Below, piece by piece: positions 51,093-61,400 of a DNA stretch of 64,000 bases (positions within the stretch are counted from its first letter, which is position 1; each line of letters opens with the position of its first letter). Origin of the DNA: UBA7662 sp036787895 (GTDB lineage Bacteria; Bacteroidota; Bacteroidia; UBA7662); contig DAIQOK010000010.1 in the NCBI GenBank assembly GCA_036787895.1, positions 38,579 to 102,578 of the forward strand, read 5' to 3'. The notes under the pieces are model-generated. The model made no database searches, was not told the origin of the DNA, and saw only the letters and a program-made list of their open reading frames with translations. Made by a program: the position numbers and the translations under genes.

Positions 51093-52301
51093 TTAGAAAA
51101 AATCGTGACTGTAAGGATAACGCTCAAACCAGGTTTTTTTTACGACCTGGCTAACTTCTTCTTTCAGTAATTCAATATTGGTTTTATCGATGGCTGAGAT
51201 AAAAATACAAGGTTTACTGCGGGCCAGCCAACTTTTTTCAAGTGTGGGCATGTCGGGATGGGTTTCGAGATATTCTACATCGTCGTGGTGGCGAGCGCGC
51301 TCGGCGAGGAGCTGGTCTACCTTGTTAAAAACAGTGAGTATGGGTTTGTCGATGGCACCGATGTCTTTCAAGGTGGCCAATACAACATCCATTTGTTCCT
51401 CATAATTGGGGTGAGATACATCTACTACATGTAGTAATATATCGGCTTCTCTCACTTCGTCGAGGGTTGATTTGAAGGATTCGACAAGATGATGAGGGAG
51501 TTTGCGAATAAAACCAACGGTATCGCTCATCAGAAAGGGCACCTGATTGATGACCACTTTGCGAACGGTGGAATCGAGTGTAGCAAAAAGTTTGTTTTCG
51601 GCAAAAACTTCACTTTTGCTGAGTAAATTCATGAGGGTTGATTTGCCCACATTCGTATAACCCACCAAGGCCACGCGGATTTGTTTGCCCCGGTTTTTAC
51701 GCTGGGTGGCATTTTGCCGGTCGATAATTTTGAGCTTTTCCTTTAATAAGGTAATGCGGTCGCGGATAATACGGCGGTCGGTTTCTATCTCTTTTTCACC
51801 CGGCCCTTTCATGCCAATGCCGCCTTTTTGTTTGGAGAGGTGGGTCCACATCCGGGTTAGGCGGGGGAGCAAATATTCGTGCTGAGCAAGCTCAACCTGG
51901 GTTTTGGCCTGAGCACTCTGCGCACGCGAGGCAAAAATGTCGAGGATTAGCGTTGACCGGTCGAGCACTTTCACATCGGCTTCGAGCGGGTCGGGATTAA
52001 ACTCTTTTTCGATATTGCGGAATTGAGCAGCACTTAGCTCGTCGTCGAAAAGTACGAGATCAATGGCGTTTAATTTCACATAAGCCACCAACTCTTGCAG
52101 TTTGCCGCTGCCAACAAAAGTGCGGGGCTCGGCCCGGTCGAGTCGCTGGAAAAACATCTTCTCACAGCTGGCACCGGCAGTTTCGGCCAGAAAAGCCAAC
52201 TCATTAAGGTATTCCTCAGCCTTCGCTTGGGGCTGTGACGGTGTGATCAGGCCAACCAGTATGGCTTTTTCGGTTTTTTTGAAGGCGGGGTGTGGACGCA
52301 T
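51093..52301 (-). CDS. hflX: GTPase HflX
   Basis: Encodes 402 residues from ATG 52301; ATG 52355 is also possible but overlaps radA and adds an atypical N-terminus. HflX splits stalled or hibernating 70S ribosomes. The HflX N-domain has VGSGKLQELVAYV, DLVLFDDELSAAQFRNIEKEF and DRSTLILDIFASRAQSAQAKTQVELAQ. The G domain has Walker A GYTNVGKSTLMN, switch region DTVGFIRKLPHHLVESFKSTL, and FNKVDQL. Both domains look complete. It sits between radA and an OmpA lipoprotein in one operon. Confidence 0.94.
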   Translation of the reverse strand: MRPHPAFKKTEKAILVGLITPSQPQAKAEEYLNELAFLAETAGASCEKMFFQRLDRAEPRTFVGSGKLQELVAYVKLNAIDLVLFDDELSAAQFRNIEKEFNPDPLEADVKVLDRSTLILDIFASRAQSAQAKTQVELAQHEYLLPRLTRMWTHLSKQKGGIGMKGPGEKEIETDRRIIRDRITLLKEKLKIIDRQNATQRKNRGKQIRVALVGYTNVGKSTLMNLLSKSEVFAENKLFATLDSTVRKVVINQVPFLMSDTVGFIRKLPHHLVESFKSTLDEVREADILLHVVDVSHPNYEEQMDVVLATLKDIGAIDKPILTVFNKVDQLLAERARHHDDVEYLETHPDMPTLEKSWLARSKPCIFISAIDKTNIELLKEEVSQVVKKTWFERYPYSHDFF

Positions 52302-52329
52302 TAAGGCAAAGGTCGGCTTTTTGCAGTCA

Positions 52330-53700
52330 TCAGAAAAGCAGGGCGATGATTTCATCCAGCCGATTCACCTGTACAATTTCGATAGGATGTTTTTTGATGC
52401 CTTTAAGGTTATTGTAGGCGGATAGATAAATATGTGTAAAGCCCAGTCGTGCAGCTTCGGCTATGCGCGCTTCCACCCGGTTTACCGGTCGAATTTCTCC
52501 ACCCAAACCTATTTCTCCGGCAAAAACGGCATTTTCCGGCAAGGGCTGCTCGTTAAAGGAGCCGGCCATCGACATACATACCGCCAAATCGATGCTCGGA
52601 TCTTCGACCCGCAAACCGCCGGCTATGTTCAGAAATACGTCCTGACTGCCCATGCGGTAGCCACAGCGTTTTTCGAGTACAGCGAGCAACATATTCAAGC
52701 GCTTTGCATCAAAACCGGTGGTAGATCGCTGGGGGGTGCCGTAGGCCGCTGTACTTACCAGCGACTGTATCTCACAAAACAAAGAGCGGTTGCCTTCGAT
52801 GGTCGAGCCAATGGCTACACCATTGGATTGTGCCATTTGACGGGTTAGCAACAGTTCGTTGGGGTTACTCACCTCGCGCAAACCACCGCCTTGCATTTCA
52901 TAAATGGCCAGTTCGCTGGTTGAACCAAAACGGTTTTTGAGGGTACGTACGATGCGGTATTGGTGGTGGCGGTCGCCTTCAAACTGCAGCACGGTATCAA
53001 CGAGATGTTCGAGCACTTTCGGACCGGCCAAACTGCCATCTTTGGTGATGTGACCAACGAGAAAAACGGGTATGTGGTGGTCTTTGGCAAATCTCATGAA
53101 CTCTCCGGCAGTTTGCCGGATTTGAGAAACACTGCCTGGCGCCGATTCGATGAGTGGCGAAAATACCGTTTGTATGGAATCCACGATGATGAGCTTAGGT
53201 TCAATTTGCTGGATTTGCCGGAAAATGGCCGTGGTTTCGGTTTCCGTCAGTATATAACAATGTTGTATGGGCAAAGCGAGCCGGTCGGCACGCATACGTA
53301 CCTGAGCTTCACTTTCTTCACCGGAGATATAAAGGACTCGGAAGTTTTTGAGTTGCAGAGCGAGCTGTAAGAGTAGGGTTGATTTGCCAATTCCCGGCTC
53401 TCCGCCCAATAAAACCAGGGAACCGGGAACAATGCCACCGCCCAATACCCGGTTTAATTCAGCATCGGGGCATATCCAACGTTCACCACGTTGTTCGGCA
53501 ACTTCCGACAACAACACAGCTTTTGCACTGTGTTTAGTGGCCGAACCGCTGAAAGTCCGTTGATCACTTTTCACCGGACTGTCGATGATTTCTTCGACAT
53601 AGGTATTCCAGGCGTCGCAAGCCGGGCACTTACCCAGCCATTTCGGGGATTGGCTCCCGCATTGCTGGCAAACAAAACTGGTTTTTATTTTCGCAGCCAA
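52330..53700 (-). CDS. radA: DNA repair protein RadA (TTG start)
   Basis: Encodes 456 residues. The four-Cys zinc finger is intact (FVCQQCGSQSPKWLGKCPAC), followed by the RecA-like ATPase with Walker A GGEPGIGKSTLLLQ, RTLKNRFGST (KNRFG motif) and a Lon-like C-domain (VFLNIAGGLRVEDPSIDLAV, FAGEIGLGGEIRPV). RadA promotes branch migration in recombinational repair. An in-frame TAA lies 6 nt upstream of TTG 53700 and the zinc finger begins nine residues in, so TTG must be the initiator. First gene of a five-gene minus-strand operon. Confidence 0.96.
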   Translation of the reverse strand: MAAKIKTSFVCQQCGSQSPKWLGKCPACDAWNTYVEEIIDSPVKSDQRTFSGSATKHSAKAVLLSEVAEQRGERWICPDAELNRVLGGGIVPGSLVLLGGEPGIGKSTLLLQLALQLKNFRVLYISGEESEAQVRMRADRLALPIQHCYILTETETTAIFRQIQQIEPKLIIVDSIQTVFSPLIESAPGSVSQIRQTAGEFMRFAKDHHIPVFLVGHITKDGSLAGPKVLEHLVDTVLQFEGDRHHQYRIVRTLKNRFGSTSELAIYEMQGGGLREVSNPNELLLTRQMAQSNGVAIGSTIEGNRSLFCEIQSLVSTAAYGTPQRSTTGFDAKRLNMLLAVLEKRCGYRMGSQDVFLNIAGGLRVEDPSIDLAVCMSMAGSFNEQPLPENAVFAGEIGLGGEIRPVNRVEARIAEAARLGFTHIYLSAYNNLKGIKKHPIEIVQVNRLDEIIALLF

Positions 53701-53801
53701 AACAGATTATTTTCCAAGTTTGAATAAGTTTTCCCAAATAAAGAACGGCTGTTAGTCGTTAAACTGTGCTTAAAGCCTATGTTAGTCCCTTAATTTTGTG
53801 G

Positions 53802-53809
53802 TATTTTTG
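53802..53809 (+). promoter_or_regulatory. -7 promoter element of the LruC gene
   Basis: TATTTTTG is an exact TAnnTTTG match 20 nt before the ATG at 53830, in the divergent gap to radA. No TTTG stands at the usual -33 distance. Confidence 0.5.
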
Positions 53810-53829
53810 TTGAAGAGCGTTAAAGATAC

Positions 53830-55092
53830 ATGTCAAATCTCCATTCCGGTTTTTTCCGACTTCCTTTGTTCTACCTCGGCATATTGTTGCTGTTTGTCGC
53901 CTGCAAGCCCGATCCGCCGGTACCGGAGCGTCGGTTTGAAAACCTTTCTGTACCCCAGAGTTTTAGCTGGTCGCAGATACGTAATTTGGTGATATCGGTG
54001 AATATGAGTGGTGGAAACGGGCAGGTTTTCGATTTGCTCGATAACCAAAACCGCCGCATCGACCGGCAGCTGATTCGTGAAGGTCGCGCTGTATTTAATG
54101 TCCGCATCAATGCCGAAACTCCTTCTCTTAAAGTGAAAAGTCCGGTAACCGGTCAGGTGCTGAGTTTTCCTACCGACAATACCACCATCAATTTTAATCT
54201 CGACTCCGTAATGGCTTTGGCCTGGAATACTGCCACCGACACCGATGGTGATAGCATACCCGACAACTGGGATGATTTTCCCAATGATCCGCTGCTGGCC
54301 TTCAGTTTAAAGTTGCCCTATGCCGGCTCTCACTATGTATTGTTCGATGAAGGTTGGCCCAGTCAGGGAGATTTCGATTTTAATGATGTGGTCTTGGCCC
54401 ACCAATTCGAGTTGTACTATGACGCAAAGCGATTTTTGCGTTCAGGAAAAGGCAACTTAAAAATATATGCTTACAGCCTGAATGCTGATTATGGCTTGGG
54501 GGTGGAATATTTACGAACGGTTGCCGGAACAACCTTTGACTATGCATTCGACCAGACCATACTTTTTCAGAGCGGAATAGATACTAGCCTGGAAAAAGAT
54601 TTTAATACCATACGTTTCTTCAATAATTTCAACAGTTGGATGGGTGTGCCCTACGCTAACAATGGTGTTGGTCCAACTGCTACTCCGAAAGAAATAGATT
54701 ATACTTTCACCTGGAATGCCACGATTGGCGGCAATTTTGTGTGGCCGAATTTTTTCCTTTTCAAAAGCAACGACCGGCCATTTGAATTGCATGCCTTTGG
54801 TTATCCACCTACCCGTCTTGTGAATTTGAGTAACCTATCCACGGGCGACGATGCCTCAATTCGACGCTGGAATTGGTCGACCAATTTTACTTTTCCCAAT
54901 GCCTTCTACCGCTCCTATAAAAATCTGCCTTGGGGTATGGAGTTTTTTGAGGAGTCGTTTGCTGTGGCCAGGGAAGGGCATCAAATCAGTCAGGCTTACC
55001 CTTTTATAGTGAGATGGGCCGAAACCGGTGGTTTTTCGAACCGGAGTTGGTTGAAATACCCCGACAATAGTCGTATTTTCCGACTTCCGTGA
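53830..55092 (+). CDS. LruC-domain lipoprotein
   Basis: Encodes 420 residues. The signal peptide ends in LLFVAC (lipid-modified Cys25). A calcium-binding DTDGDSIPDNWDDFPNDP lies at about residues 137-154, followed by the LruC domain with EGWPSQGDFDFNDVVLAHQFE and GLGVEYLRTVAG. LruC-domain proteins are surface or outer-membrane lipoproteins of Bacteroidota and some spirochaetes, function unclear. The gene begins divergently from radA with its own promoter. Confidence 0.88.
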   Translation: MSNLHSGFFRLPLFYLGILLLFVACKPDPPVPERRFENLSVPQSFSWSQIRNLVISVNMSGGNGQVFDLLDNQNRRIDRQLIREGRAVFNVRINAETPSLKVKSPVTGQVLSFPTDNTTINFNLDSVMALAWNTATDTDGDSIPDNWDDFPNDPLLAFSLKLPYAGSHYVLFDEGWPSQGDFDFNDVVLAHQFELYYDAKRFLRSGKGNLKIYAYSLNADYGLGVEYLRTVAGTTFDYAFDQTILFQSGIDTSLEKDFNTIRFFNNFNSWMGVPYANNGVGPTATPKEIDYTFTWNATIGGNFVWPNFFLFKSNDRPFELHAFGYPPTRLVNLSNLSTGDDASIRRWNWSTNFTFPNAFYRSYKNLPWGMEFFEESFAVAREGHQISQAYPFIVRWAETGGFSNRSWLKYPDNSRIFRLP

Positions 55093-55110
55093 GCAAAATA
55101 CCATAGCTCG

Positions 55111-55118
55111 TAGCTTTG
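55111..55118 (+). promoter_or_regulatory. -7 promoter element of the TPR gene
   Basis: TAGCTTTG is an exact TAnnTTTG match 11 nt ahead of the ATG at 55130 and 20 nt before the alternative ATG at 55139. Confidence 0.5.
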
Positions 55119-55129
55119 CGTTAGTTGAA

Positions 55130-56947
55130 ATGTTTGGGATGAAAAAGTTAGGCTTGTTTTTAAGTTGTATGTGGCTGAGTTTCGCTACCCTGGCGCAGGG
55201 TGGGCAAGATTTTCAATTGGGCATACAGTATTTCCAGCAGGGCGACTTTGAAAAGGCAGTAACGGTTTTTGAGTCGTTGCACAAAAAAGAGCCTTTTGTA
55301 AACACCTATTATATGTACTACTTCGGTAGTTTGGTGCAGCTCAAGGATTATGAAACCTTAGAAAAACTCACTCGTGCCCAGGCGAAACGTGATCCGGCGG
55401 TGGTTGCTTATAAAGTTGATGAGGCCTATGTATTTAAGTTGCAAGGGAACAGTCGCAAGGCAGAGAATAATTATCAGAAGCTTATTAAAGAGTTGGGCGC
55501 CAATAGGGGGGCGATTATGGCACTTTCCAATGCCTTCAGAAGCAGAAATGAATTTGATTTTGCCATTCAGAGTCTGCTGGCAGGCCGCCGGCTCTTGGGT
55601 TCGCCTTACGATTTCCCGTTAGATTTGGCCGACTTATACGCTATCACCGGTAAAAAACGGGAAATGGCGCAGTCGTATCTGGAGTACCTCTTGGTACAGC
55701 CGCAACAGTTGGCCTATGTACAGAACATGTTGCAATCGCGTTTAGCGGAGGCAGATTACCCTGCTTTGCGCGATTTGTTGCTCGAAGGTTTGCAACAACG
55801 GCCCGATGAAGTGGTATTGTCGGAATTACTCATTTGGTTTTTTGTGCAGCAGCAGGATTTTAGCGGTGCGTTTGTGCATGCCCGTGCGCTCGACAAACGG
55901 AACCGAGAAAATGGTCTGCGCATTATGCAATTGGCCGCATCTGCTATCGAAAACCAGCAATTTGGACCAGCAGCAGAGATGTACCGATACATCATCGATA
56001 AAAAGCAGGAAAACCCTTTTTATCTGGAAGCCCGCTTTAAATTACTGAAGTGTAGTCAGTCGGAATTGGAGTTACAAGCCAACTCCCCCCGTTCCTCCTG
56101 GCAAAATCTGGCCAACGACTACAAAAATTACCTGCGCGACTTCCCGTTGTTCCCGAATCTGCCTGAAGTGAAGCAAGCTTTAGCCGCCATTTGGGCATTT
56201 CAGCTGGCCGAACTCGACAGCGCCATGCTTTTACTGGAGGCTACGCTCGAACTGGGTCGTGGTGATCAGCGTATGCTGGCAGCGGTGAAGCTCGATCTGG
56301 GCGACATCTACCTGATAGCCGGAGAAATCTGGGATGCCTCGTTAATGTATGCCCAGGTAGAGAAGGATTTTGCCAACGAACCCCTCGGCCAGGAAGCCAA
56401 ATTTCGCAATGCCCGCTTATCCTTTTATAAAGGTGAGTTTGAGTGGGCACAGGCACAACTCGATGTCCTTAAAGGCTCTACTACCCAACGCATCTCCAAC
56501 GACGCCATCGCCCTGTCGTTGCTCATTACCGAAAATTATGACCTGGATACGGTTACCTACCCGATGGAAATGTTTGCCCGGGGAGATTTGTGGGCATTCT
56601 GCCGGCAATATGCACGGGCCATGGCGATTTACGATAGCCTGTTATTATTGTATCCCGGTCATGCGCTCACCGATGAAGTCCTGTTCCGGCAGGCGGTTAT
56701 TCAGGAGAAGTTGGGCCAAAATGAAGCTGCATCCACGCTATATAAACGTATAATCGATGAGTTTGGCCGGGATATCTATGGTGACGATGCCCTTTTTGCC
56801 CTGGCTAAACTAACTGAGCAAGTTTTTCAGGATACGGTTACAGCCATGGGTCTTTATCAGCGGCTGCTGAACGATTATCCCGACAGTCATTTTGTTTTCG
56901 AAGCTCGCCGGCGTTTCCGAAGTTTGCGTGGCGATACCATCAATTAG
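55130..56947 (+). CDS. Exported TPR-repeat protein
   Basis: Encodes 605 residues (602 if started at ATG 55139), with a signal peptide MKKLGLFLSCMWLSFATLAQ. Nearly the whole mature chain is made of TPR-like helical pairs, e.g. LGIQYFQQGDFEKAVTVFESL, KAENNYQKLIKEL, AKFRNARLSFYKGEFEWAQAQL and ALFALAKLTEQVFQDTVTAMGLYQRLL, ending YPDSHFVFEARRRFRSL. TPR proteins of this sort act as protein-binding scaffolds in the periplasm. The precise partner is unknown. The DUF4286 gene follows 3 nt downstream. Confidence 0.87.
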   Translation: MFGMKKLGLFLSCMWLSFATLAQGGQDFQLGIQYFQQGDFEKAVTVFESLHKKEPFVNTYYMYYFGSLVQLKDYETLEKLTRAQAKRDPAVVAYKVDEAYVFKLQGNSRKAENNYQKLIKELGANRGAIMALSNAFRSRNEFDFAIQSLLAGRRLLGSPYDFPLDLADLYAITGKKREMAQSYLEYLLVQPQQLAYVQNMLQSRLAEADYPALRDLLLEGLQQRPDEVVLSELLIWFFVQQQDFSGAFVHARALDKRNRENGLRIMQLAASAIENQQFGPAAEMYRYIIDKKQENPFYLEARFKLLKCSQSELELQANSPRSSWQNLANDYKNYLRDFPLFPNLPEVKQALAAIWAFQLAELDSAMLLLEATLELGRGDQRMLAAVKLDLGDIYLIAGEIWDASLMYAQVEKDFANEPLGQEAKFRNARLSFYKGEFEWAQAQLDVLKGSTTQRISNDAIALSLLITENYDLDTVTYPMEMFARGDLWAFCRQYARAMAIYDSLLLLYPGHALTDEVLFRQAVIQEKLGQNEAASTLYKRIIDEFGRDIYGDDALFALAKLTEQVFQDTVTAMGLYQRLLNDYPDSHFVFEARRRFRSLRGDTIN

Positions 56948-56950
56948 TTT

Positions 56951-57253
56951 ATGCTCCTATATAATGTAACCGTAACCATCGACCCTGAAGTTCAGGCAGA
57001 ATGGTTGAAGTGGATGAAAGAACACCATATCCCTCAGGTATTGGCCACCGGCTGTTTTACCACCAATCGCATCTGCAAACTTATTCATCCCGAGCCGGAA
57101 ATGGGGCAGACGTTTGCGTTTCAGTATACCTGTAACGACCAGGCCACACTTGACCGGTATTTCCGGGAGTTTGCAGCTGCGCTACAAAAGGACCATGCCG
57201 AGCGATATCACGAGCGTTTTGTGGCCTTCCGTACTGTGTTGGAGATATTATAG
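56951..57253 (+). CDS. DUF4286 family protein
   Basis: Encodes 100 residues, the normal size of this family of small alpha/beta proteins. It reads LLYNVTVTIDPEVQAEWLKWMKEHHIPQVLATGCF and later HAERYHERFVAFRTVLE. The fold is expected to resemble a ferredoxin-like dimer, but no activity is known. It starts 3 nt after the TPR gene, and its stop overlaps the stop of the convergent nitronate monooxygenase gene by 6 nt. Confidence 0.9.
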   Translation: MLLYNVTVTIDPEVQAEWLKWMKEHHIPQVLATGCFTTNRICKLIHPEPEMGQTFAFQYTCNDQATLDRYFREFAAALQKDHAERYHERFVAFRTVLEIL

Positions 57254-58189
57254 GGCTGCCATACGCTTTTTAGCAGCCAAAAACTCTTCCCAAATGCTGT
57301 TGAGTATCTCTGCGGCAGGTCGAATGTCGCGTATGTTGGCTGCAATCTGACCAATTTCCAATTCACCGGCTTCGAGATCGCCCTCGAACATGCCTTTTTT
57401 GGCTCTTCCCCGACCGAGTAGCGCAGCCAGTTGTTCTTTGTCGGCACCGGCCTGCTCAGCAGCAGCCACCTGCTCGTAAAATGGATTGCGAATTAATCGC
57501 ACCGGTGTAAGTTGTTTGAGGGTGAGCACCGTATCGCCTTCACCGGCATCTACCACTACTTTTTTAAAAGCCGGGTGAGCCGACGATTCTTCCGAAGCTA
57601 CAAATCTGCTTCCCACTTGTACACCTTCAGCGCCTAGGGCAAAGGCTGCAAGCATAGCCCGACCATCGGCAATACCACCGGCAGCAATAACCGGAAGCTG
57701 AACGGCATCACAGACCATGGGTATCAGACAGAGGGTGGTGGTTTCTTCGCGGCCATTGTGTCCACCTGCTTCAAAACCTTCGGCAACGATGGCATCCACC
57801 CCGGCAGCTTCGGCTTTGAGGGCAAACTTCACATTCGAAACTACATGGACCACTTTGATGCCGCTGGCTTTGAGTCGTGCCGTGTATTTGGCAGGGTTAC
57901 CAGCAGAGGTAAATACGATGGGTACGCCTTCTTCTTCGATGATTTGAAGGTGATCATCAATTTGTGGATATAAAAGTGGCAGATTCACGGCAAAGGGCAA
58001 ATCGGTTGCTGCTTTGAGTTTTTGGAGGTGTTGCCGAAGTACATCGGGATACATGGAGCCGGCTCCAATGATACCCAAACCCCCTGATTTACTGACAGCT
58101 GCAGCCAGTTCCCAGCCACTGCACCAGATCATTCCTGCCTGGATGATGGGGTATTTTATGCCTAATAAGTCGCAGATTCTATTTTTCAT
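57248..58189 (-). CDS. Nitronate monooxygenase / FMN-dependent NPD family
   Basis: Encodes 313 residues of a TIM-barrel FMN enzyme (2-nitropropane dioxygenase-like). Landmarks are GIKYPIIQAGMIWCSGWELAAAVSKSGGLGIIG, VIVAEGFEAGGHNG, LPVIAAGGIADGRAMLAAFALGAEGVQVGSRFVASEES. Some relatives are the enoyl-ACP reductase FabK, and the HNG after GGxx is shared by both. The exact substrate cannot be decided by eye. It is the last gene before the TonB-receptor block and stands alone on the minus strand. Confidence 0.9.
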   Translation of the reverse strand: MKNRICDLLGIKYPIIQAGMIWCSGWELAAAVSKSGGLGIIGAGSMYPDVLRQHLQKLKAATDLPFAVNLPLLYPQIDDHLQIIEEEGVPIVFTSAGNPAKYTARLKASGIKVVHVVSNVKFALKAEAAGVDAIVAEGFEAGGHNGREETTTLCLIPMVCDAVQLPVIAAGGIADGRAMLAAFALGAEGVQVGSRFVASEESSAHPAFKKVVVDAGEGDTVLTLKQLTPVRLIRNPFYEQVAAAEQAGADKEQLAALLGRGRAKKGMFEGDLEAGELEIGQIAANIRDIRPAAEILNSIWEEFLAAKKRMAAL

Positions 58190-58427
58190 GGGAATGAAGA
58201 TGGGAGAGATTTAGATTATCTCAATGTAAATAAGTGCTTGCATCTAAATTTTTTTGCGCTTAAGTTGCACACCGTTTCGATAAATTTTGTGAAATGACCG
58301 AACCGAAAGGGTGTCTAAGCAATATGTTAACAATGTCAAGCAATCGTCAAAACAATGACGAGATGTATTGGCCTATCTAATTTTAATTTAACTTGAAATC
58401 AAAATACACCTAAAGCGAAATCAAACT

Positions 58428-61400
58428 ATGCAGAGAAAGTTCTACCTGAGTTTCATCCTGCTACTGTTTGCAACTATCGCCTCGTATGGCCAGGCTGGTA
58501 CCGGTGGTATCCAGGGTAAGGTCCTCGACGAAGCGAAAAAAGAAGGCGTTCCCTTCGCAAACGTAGTTATTTATAGGGATGGTGTGCAAAAAGGCGGTAC
58601 CACTACAGATGTAGATGGTAGGTACAAGTTCAGCGCCTTACCTCCGGGTCGTTACGACATCAAGGTGTCGTATGTTGGTTTTAACCCTGCCGAATTAAAG
58701 GGCGTTTTGGTTACCTCCGATAAATCGACCTTCGTCGACATCAAAATGAGTTCCGGTATTAATCTGAAAGAGATTATTATTCAGGACTATGAGGTGCCTT
58801 TGATTTCAAAAGACGAAACTTCAACCGGTGGTACGGTGACGCGCGAAGAAATTGCGGCCCTGCCTACGCGTGATGTTAACTCGATTGCAGCCACCACGGC
58901 CGGTGTATTCCAGGCTGATGAAGGTAGTGCCCTGAATATCCGGGGTTCACGCTCAAGCAGCACCGAGTATTTCATCGACGGTATTCGTGTACGTGGTGGT
59001 ACCAACCTTCCAAATGCAGCCATTGAGCAGACTACCGTAATTACCGGTGGTATTCCTTCTCAGTATGGTGATGCAACCGGCGGTATCATCAACATCACCA
59101 CCCGTGGTCCTTCCAATGTATTTTTTGGTGGTGCTGAGGTATTGAGCTCGGCTTTTCTGTTGGAGCCTTACGGTTACCACCTCTTCGCCCTGAACTTTTC
59201 AGGCCCCTTGAAAGTGATCAACAAAGGCACGCCCCAAGAGCGTTCGATACTCGGTTATTTTATTTCAGGTGAGTTTGAAACCCAAAAGGATCCGCGCCCA
59301 TCTGCCGTTGGCGTTTGGATGTTGAACGATGATGTGTACAACAACATTCGTCAGAATCCTTATCGTCCGGGTTTGTTTGGAACTGGTGTGAACCAAAATG
59401 CTGAGTTTATTCGCGCCAGCGATATGACTTTGGAGAAAGTTCGCCCGAATGCTGGTCAGAATCGCATCAGCTTGGCAGGTAAGGTAGATTTCCAGCCCAA
59501 CGATGCTATTGGTTTAACCATAGGTGCCAATCTCGATCGCACCAGTGGTAATGTTTATGCCCGCGCCAACAGCCTCTTGAATCGCGACAATGTCGGTACT
59601 TTCCAAAACGAAACCTACCGTGGATATATCCGCTTCCGTCAGAACTTCGGTCGGGGTAAAGAACAGCAAACAGGCACCATTAAAAACGCCTATTACTCAT
59701 TGCAATTCGACTATACCAAAACCAAAAGCCGGCAGGATGGTGGAAGTGCCTTGGGCAACGATGCTTTTAACTATGGCTACATCGGTAATTTCGATTACGA
59801 TGTGATAGATATCTTCTCACCGGTTCCTGTACCTGTGGTTATTAATGGTGTAGAATACCAGCTGATTGAACAAATTGGCTATGGTGATGTAAACCTTCGC
59901 TTCAGACCTGGTACCATTGATCCGAATCTGGCTAACTATGGTACTTCTTTCTTCAATACGCTGAATCTGGTTGAATTTAACAACCTTACTCAAGTACGTT
60001 CATTCGGTGGTTTGACCAACGGTTTGCGTCCGGGTACGGTTTATGGTATATGGAACTCTCCCGGTCGCCAGATTGCAGGCTATCAATTCTCAGACAACGA
60101 TGCATATCGTTTGACTGCTTTGGGTTCGGCTGATATCGGTGGACACTCCCTGAAATTTGGTTTTGAGTTCGATCAGCGAGTTGACCGCAACTATACCATG
60201 AACCCTTTTGCCGGTGGCATTGGTTTGTGGGGTTTGGCCCGTTCGTTGACCAACCAACACATCCTGGATTTGGATTTGTCGAATCCACTCATCGAAATTG
60301 ACCCGGCTACAGGTATTCCATTGGGAGACACTGTACGTTACAATCGTTTGATAGCCTCTAACCAATCGGTATTCGACCGTAATCTCCGTGCCAAACTTGG
60401 TGCAGGTGATCGTGAGTTTATCAAAATAGATGCCTTGGATCCGAGCCAACTCGATCTCAGCTTTTTCTCTGCCACAGAGTTGTTGAATGAGGGTAACAGT
60501 TATGTGAACTATTTTGGTTACGACTATTTGGGTAATAAGCTGAAAAACGCACCTGGTCAGTACGACTTCTTTACCGATGCACAAAATCGGCCGATTGCTG
60601 CCTTTACACCTATTTATATGGCCGGTTTTATCGAGGACAAATTTGACTTCGATGACCTCGTTTTCCGTGTAGGTGTACGTGTTGACCGTTTCGATGCCAA
60701 TCAGCCGGTATTGAAAGATCCTTTCTTGTTATACAATGCGCGTACCGTGGGTGAAGTAGATGGAAGTTTGAACACCAGTGGTGCACACCCAACAACCATG
60801 GGTAGCGACTATGTTGTTTATGTTAACGACGTTAACCTGCCAACACCTACCATTTTGGGTTACCGTAACGGCAACCAGTGGTACAATGCTCAGGGTACCG
60901 AGATTCGTAATGCTTCCGGTATTGCTGCAGCCTCTTCTTCGGGTCGTGTTCAGCCTTACCTGGTTGATCCGGCACAGGATGCTGTTCGTGCCGATGCCTT
61001 CACTGACTATACGCCGCAGATCAACATCATGCCACGTATCGCCTTCTCTTTCCCTATTTCGGATGAGGCGCAGTTTTTTGCGCATTACGACGTATTGACA
61101 CAACGTCCGAGCGGTTTCCTACGCTTCGACCCACGTCAGTATTACTTCCTTTCGCAGGTAGGTGGTACCATCAATAACCCGAACCTGAAACCTGAGCGTA
61201 CCATCGACTACCAGATTGGCTTCAAGCAGAAACTCAACCGTACTTCTGCTTTAACCATCAGTGGTTTCTATCGTGAATTGCGTAATATGATTCAAATCAT
61301 CAATGTGCCATTTGCGTATCCGGTGGATTACACCACCTTTGGCAACATCGACTTTGGTACAGTTAAAGGTTTGACCTTGGCTTATGACCTTCGTCGTACC

